64,000 nucleotides of DNA from Metellina segmentata (taxonomy: Eukaryota > Arthropoda > Arachnida > Araneae > Tetragnathidae). The translations under genes were made by a program, and so were the position numbers. Location of the stretch: contig OX375873.1 of assembly GCA_947359465.1 (NCBI GenBank), forward strand, positions 58,685,573 to 58,749,572, given 5' to 3'. Under the pieces are notes generated by a model, which was not told the DNA's origin, made no database searches, and worked only from the letters and a program-made list of their open reading frames with translations. Positions within the stretch are counted from its first letter, which is position 1. Each line of letters begins with the position of its first letter. Below are positions 60,240-64,000 of this stretch, one piece after another.

Positions 60240-61670
60240 ATCTCATTCATTTCTTAATCCTTGCTTTTGACTTTTTGCAATACAGAAGACACATCAGCTC
60301 CCCGTGAGTAGATGGATAAAATAAAAATGCCAACCTAGTTGACGAAAAATTAGGCATGAATCTGTTTTCGTATGTTTTCTGTATGTATCTGTTTGAAATA
60401 GTTGTGAAAGATGAAATCTGCGATTTATTTAACCTCATTCATTTCTTAACCTTCTCATCTAACTTTCTGCGACACAGAAGAAACACCAACTCTACGCAAG
60501 TATAGTTGGGTAAAATAAAAATACTATACGAGTTGGCTAGTAAAATTGGTTGTAAATCAGTGTTTACGTGCGCGTGGTCGTTAGGAATATGGACTTGGCG
60601 TAAAAATACAATTGTATGAAACTACGGAATCTACGATTTATTTAACCTTACTAGGGGACCTGCCCCCTGCTCGCTAACGCTCGCCAACCCCCGGAGGATT
60701 GCTTCGCAATCCTCATTGGTTCGCTGCGCGAACCTATGCTCGCTTCGCTCGCCTCAATGAAGACATGTGTCCTAGCAGAAGGGATTGTTTACAAATTATG
60801 TTACCAAAAAAATGTTTTTCAAATCTAAATTTGCTGTATTACAGAAAAAATATAAACAATATCTCTAAAATCAGAATTCAAATGAAAACTTTGTGCAAAT
60901 TTTGACTCGAAATGTGAGCGTTGCTTTGGAAATTGAATACCCAGCATGTTGTTTGTGTGTACATTTTTCCATCACTCAAACGACCCACACTTTTTCGTTG
61001 AGTTTGTTGCCGAAAGTTGTAGTGAAAGCGTCTTGTTGAACTATAATTGTTGGCCCTGAAAAGGGTCGTTTTTTAATGGCCCTGAAAAGATCCTCCTCTT
61101 TCTTTGATTTCTATTATAAACTAACTGCAACAGCTCATTAAAATTTCCTTTTTTTTTCCAATAAAATTTCATCCGATAACGCTATAAATTCAATCAATGC
61201 GCGAGACTTCGCGATAAACAAACAATCGTACAGTGTTGCCAAAACGCGATAACAAATAACGTCTTTTTTGCGTGCCACGTAAGAGAATTATATATATAGA
61301 TGTTCTCATTATGTATGTATGTATGTTATATATTCATTTCTTAAGCCTTGCATCTAAATTTCTGCAACACAGAAGACGCATCAATTCCACGTGATTGTAG
61401 CTGGATAAAATAAAAATACCGAAAGAGTTTGCGAAAAAAATCTCGGTGTAAATCTGTGTTAACGTGCGCGTGGGTGTCTGGAATATGGCCCTGGTTTAAA
61501 ACTACAACTGCGTGAAAATACGGAATCTAAGATTTATTTAAACTTATTCATTTCTTAACCCTTGCATCTAAATTTCTGCATCACAGAAAACACACCAACT
61601 CCACGAGAGTATAGCTGGATAAAATAAAATTCCCAACCTAGTTGGCGAAAAAAAAAACCGAATACCAATC
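60240..61670. repeat. ~190-240-bp tandem repeat, four units, split by a Helitron
   Basis: TTCATTTCTTAAYCCTTGCA-type starts recur at 60246, 60438, 61330 and 61548. Each is followed by CAACACAGAAGACRCA-type, GTATAGCTGGATAAAATAAA and, in some units, GTGCGCGTGG and GGAATATGG blocks. Removing the 650-bp Helitron at 60651-61300 restores a four-unit array with about 190, 240 and 218 bp spacing. Confidence 0.8.
60651..61300 (-). mobile_element. Non-autonomous Helitron, copy 2 (inverted)
   Basis: On the minus strand it starts TCTATATATATAATTCTCTT then ACGTGGCACGC, preceded by A, and ends with a GC-rich stem and CTAG followed by T. It matches copy 1 at 11865-12508 along its length, including the AATCTAAATTTG block, the CCAGCATGTTGTTTGTGTG block and the subterminal palindrome GGATTGCTTCGCAATCC. 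Copy 2 has six extra bases overall and its 3' stem is slightly changed. No coding capacity for Rep/helicase. Confidence 0.88.
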
Positions 61671-62789
61671 TTTCTTCTACTCTTGTTTTCGAGAAAACTT
61701 CTTTCCAGATATCTCTTGCATTGAAAAAATGCATTCCCGTAAATAGCCGAAAGAAAGCGGAACTGAATTCCCCCAAATAATAAACAGGTCCTAGGGTATG
61801 GGAAAGGGAAGTAGAAGGGTTCGAAGATGGGAAAATCCTGTTGAGGAGAAAGAAACCATTTCTTCTCGATCCAGCCACCCAACCCGTAGACAACATACGA
61901 CGTCGGAGTAAACGACCAATACATATGCCGGTAACTTACATAAAAAGTCTGCAATGGTGCAAAGAAGTTGCTGGGATTCTGCCCTGAAGCAGTTGTTTCT
62001 CAATGCCGTGACAAAATACTTTCTTGAAAGCGGTGGTATATAAAACAAACTTTTTCCCGTCGATCAATTCTTCGCGAACATATGGGCAACATGAATTCTT
62101 GCAGAAACGCATTCTCTAAAAGTGCATTTTTATTGATATAATTTCTGAACTAGTTGATTTTACGAAACTTGAAATTTAACACCATATGTGTAAAACCTTG
62201 AAAATGGCAAAATATCCACAAATTTTTCAAAATTTACATAGGCATTTAATATGTCAGATCTTTGAAACCATCGCTTTTGTCAGACCTAATTTTTGTAAGA
62301 TTTTCTTTTAGTTTGTTTTAAGAAACGCCTTGTTGTCTCAATATGTCATAAATTTGTTTCCGTTCCTGTAAGAAGCACTTATATAATTGTCTTTAATAGA
62401 AGGTAATAATTGTGTGTTTAATCTATAATGCATTTAATTAAAAGTAATCAAGTGGTATTGTTTTCCTAGGTGCCTTATTATTTGTAAAACCCATTTTATA
62501 CAATTATATAGCCCAATAAATTAAAAATTGGGAATACATACGTTTCAACAGACATTAGTGGTGAAATGCAAGCAATGCATTTAAACGTACAGAAATGTGG
62601 AAAACCGTATTGAGTAATGTGAAAAGCTTTATTGAGCTACCTCAAAATGTTGCTCAAATTTAAACAGTCATTTTGTATCATATTGGCACAAAATTAGTTG
62701 CTTAAATTTCACAGAATTGTATTATGATGAATAAGGACCATATTATACATATATTTAATTCCATTCTAATAAAATACTTTACTAGGATA
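61671..62789. other. Intron sequence, no gene seen
   Basis: Overlapping minus-strand frames at 61555-62048 (up to 128 codons) have no domain that I recognise and start inside the tandem repeat, so they are not called. The rest is AT-rich. Confidence 0.4.
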
Positions 62790-62819
62790 TGTTCTTGTGG
62801 TACTAGTACCACAAGAACA
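62790..62819. repeat. 30-bp perfect palindrome
   Basis: TGTTCTTGTGGTACT is followed directly by its exact reverse complement, centred on TACTAGTA. Confidence 0.95.
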
Positions 62820-62923
62820 GAATGTCTACAGTTTTATATGAATAATATCTATGCAGAGAAATCTTCTATGATTTACTGTCCCCACTTTTTTCCCTTCTCA
62901 AATTTCTTCAAACATTAATGAAC

Positions 62924-63155
62924 TTAACCCTCCTAGTGTTTAATCTTTGCTTTGAAAACTGCACTATAGTGTGAGCATCTAGTGCAAAAACATATTCCAA
63001 TCTATCACCCTTTCTGAGCAAGAGACAATTTGTGTTTCCTATTTGGATTTTAATTTCATTGTAGTAATAAGGAAGTTCTGTCTCGACGATATACCTTGTC
63101 CTTGAATCACAATTTACCAAATCTTGTAGTATATATCTCGTTAAAAACTTGGAGG
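62924..63155. repeat. piggyBac-like MITE family member, worn
   Basis: Left terminus TTAACCCTCCTAGTGTTTAA; interior CTCGACGATATACC and TATATCTCGTT; right terminus (reverse complemented) TATCCTCCAAGTTTTTAAC. Divergent from the 21714 copy. Confidence 0.5.
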
Positions 63156-63187
63156 ATAAATATATTAGCTCCTATAAGATAAATAGA

Positions 63188-63420
63188 GGTCACGGTAGCC
63201 CGGTTGGAAGAGTAACGGATTTATCAATAGCAGGGTTCCGAGTTCGAATCCAATCGATGTCTTTAGTATACGAGAGTGTCTACTCCACGTTAAATCTGCC
63301 GTGGCTTCAAATATCCTCATGTTGGTGTGGTGTCGAAATTTGGAGAGTAAGGTACCATCTCAGGTGTGACCTCGTCATCTGACAGTGGCACAAAATTACG
63401 TGATGTTGTCTTTGGTAGGT
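63188..63420 (+). mobile_element. SINE2, tail rearranged
   Basis: Head (GGTCACGGTAGCCCGGTTGG, ACGGATTTATCAATAGCAGG), B box (GAGTTCGAATCC), body (AAATTTGGAGAGTAAGGTAC, CATCTCAGGTGTGACC, CACAAAATTACGTG). It is the best-preserved SINE2 head in the window. It ends abruptly near 63418. Confidence 0.82.
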
Positions 63421-63429
63421 ATGTATTTT

Positions 63430-63575
63430 AATTAACGTCGCACTCTAGTAACACAACGGGCTATTGGAGACAATCCAGGATCAAACCCGAACGGAAAGAT
63501 CTGAAGGGGTTCTAAAATCTTTCTCTTTGAGGTTTGATCCCGGAACATCGCCAATATCTCCAATGTGACGTTAAT
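63430..63575. mobile_element. Two SINE tails facing each other
   Basis: 63430-63500 is a minus-strand SINE tail (TTAACGTCGCACTCTAGTAA, CACAACGGGCTATTGGAGAC). It is followed at 63515-63575 by a plus-strand tail (TTGAGGTTTGATCCCGGAAC, then CCAATGTGACGTTAATTC). With the SINE2 just upstream this forms a small rearranged cluster about 150 bp before the third exon. Confidence 0.65.
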
Positions 63576-63721
63576 TCAAAATAGGAATACCGATTATTCT
63601 TCCAGATTACAATCCAGATCTCTGACTTTTGAGAACATTCACCAATGTCACGTTTCTTTTCCCTACCTATTCAATACCTACTTAAGATAAACAATTTACT
63701 TTTTTTTTTTGTAATTTTCAG

Positions 63722-63942
63722 ATGTGATATGCTACGACGTAGAGAATGGATACCGCTGTGGTCCCTGTCCTTCTGGTTTCAATGGCAACGGCCAGACGTG
63801 CAAACCAGCAAATCGCTGCGCAGAAAATCCATGTTGGCGCGGTATACAGTGCGTTAACATAGAAACCTCTCCAGGATATATATGTGGTCCTTGTCCCCCA
63901 GGTTTTTCCGGAAATGGAACGGCTTGCGAAGACATTGATGAA
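63722..63942 (+). CDS. Tsp: Thrombospondin exon: rest of EGF 2, EGF 3, start of calcium-binding EGF
   Basis: A 221-bp exon between a T-rich tract plus AATTTTCAG and a GTAAGA donor, phase 1 in, phase 0 out. The first two bases complete an Asp codon with the previous exon's last base, giving PCFDDVIC across the join, the usual P-C-F-x-x-V-x-C of thrombospondin EGF modules. The 73 full codons finish module 2 (YRCGPCPSGFNGNGQTC), encode module 3 (CAENPCWRGIQC, then PGYICGPCPPGFSGNGTAC), and end EDIDE, the start of a calcium-binding EGF whose first Cys should open the next exon. Module 3 closely resembles the first EGF module of vertebrate TSP3/TSP4. The gene continues past the window. Confidence 0.9.
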
Positions 63943-64000
63943 GTAAGAATTTCTAAAGCATGTAGCTCTTGATAAAGTCGATTTTAATTTTCATACAAAG

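Noticed and set aside
61555..62048. Overlapping minus-strand ORFs of 85-128 codons
   Set aside because: They overlap each other in different frames, begin in a tandem repeat and show no domain.

Overview
The window reads as AT-rich animal nuclear DNA, most likely from an arthropod with a large, repeat-filled genome. The evidence is small exons with canonical GT/AG splice sites separated by kilobase introns, tRNA-headed SINEs with target-site duplications, Tc1/mariner-type, TTAA-type, Helitron and Ty3/Gypsy-type elements, and no compact ORF organisation. The species cannot be named from the sequence; a chelicerate or a large-genome insect would fit.

One host gene is supported. Three plus-strand exons (31477-31531, 54596-54751, 63722-63942) encode the end of a coiled coil with a C-x2-C pair, then EGF-like modules of the CGPCP type, ending at a D-I-D-E calcium-binding EGF start. 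Splice phases match at both junctions (1/1 and 1/1), giving introns of 23.1 kb and 9.0 kb. Domain order and motifs fit a thrombospondin of the pentameric COMP/TSP3/4 type. The 5' exons (signal peptide, N-terminal domain) and the 3' exons (type 3 repeats, C-terminal lectin-like domain) are not visible here.

Layout. 1-10.4 kb: AT-rich unique DNA with a TIR element (6.3-7.2 kb) and SINE pieces (3.9, 8.0 kb). 10.45-15.6 kb: decayed minus-strand Ty3/Gypsy-like element interrupted by a 644-bp Helitron. 17.16-20.36 kb: IS630/mariner-type transposon whose transposase 3' end is amplified as a 333-bp tandem array. 21-31 kb: several tandem repeats, MITE-like elements and a SINE with an exact 13-bp target-site duplication. 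31.5 kb: first exon. 32-54 kb (intron): (TA)63 beside a 56-bp perfect palindrome, a composite SINE, a TTAA-flanked 3.06-kb DNA transposon with an almost intact 526-residue transposase, nested SINEs and Tc1 remnants. 54.6 kb: second exon. 54.8-63.7 kb (intron): a piggyBac-like MITE carrying a 45-bp satellite, and a second, inverted Helitron inside a tandem repeat. 63.7 kb: third exon.

The genes do not form a pathway. The window is a host extracellular-matrix gene whose introns hold successive layers of mobile elements, several nested so that relative ages can be read.
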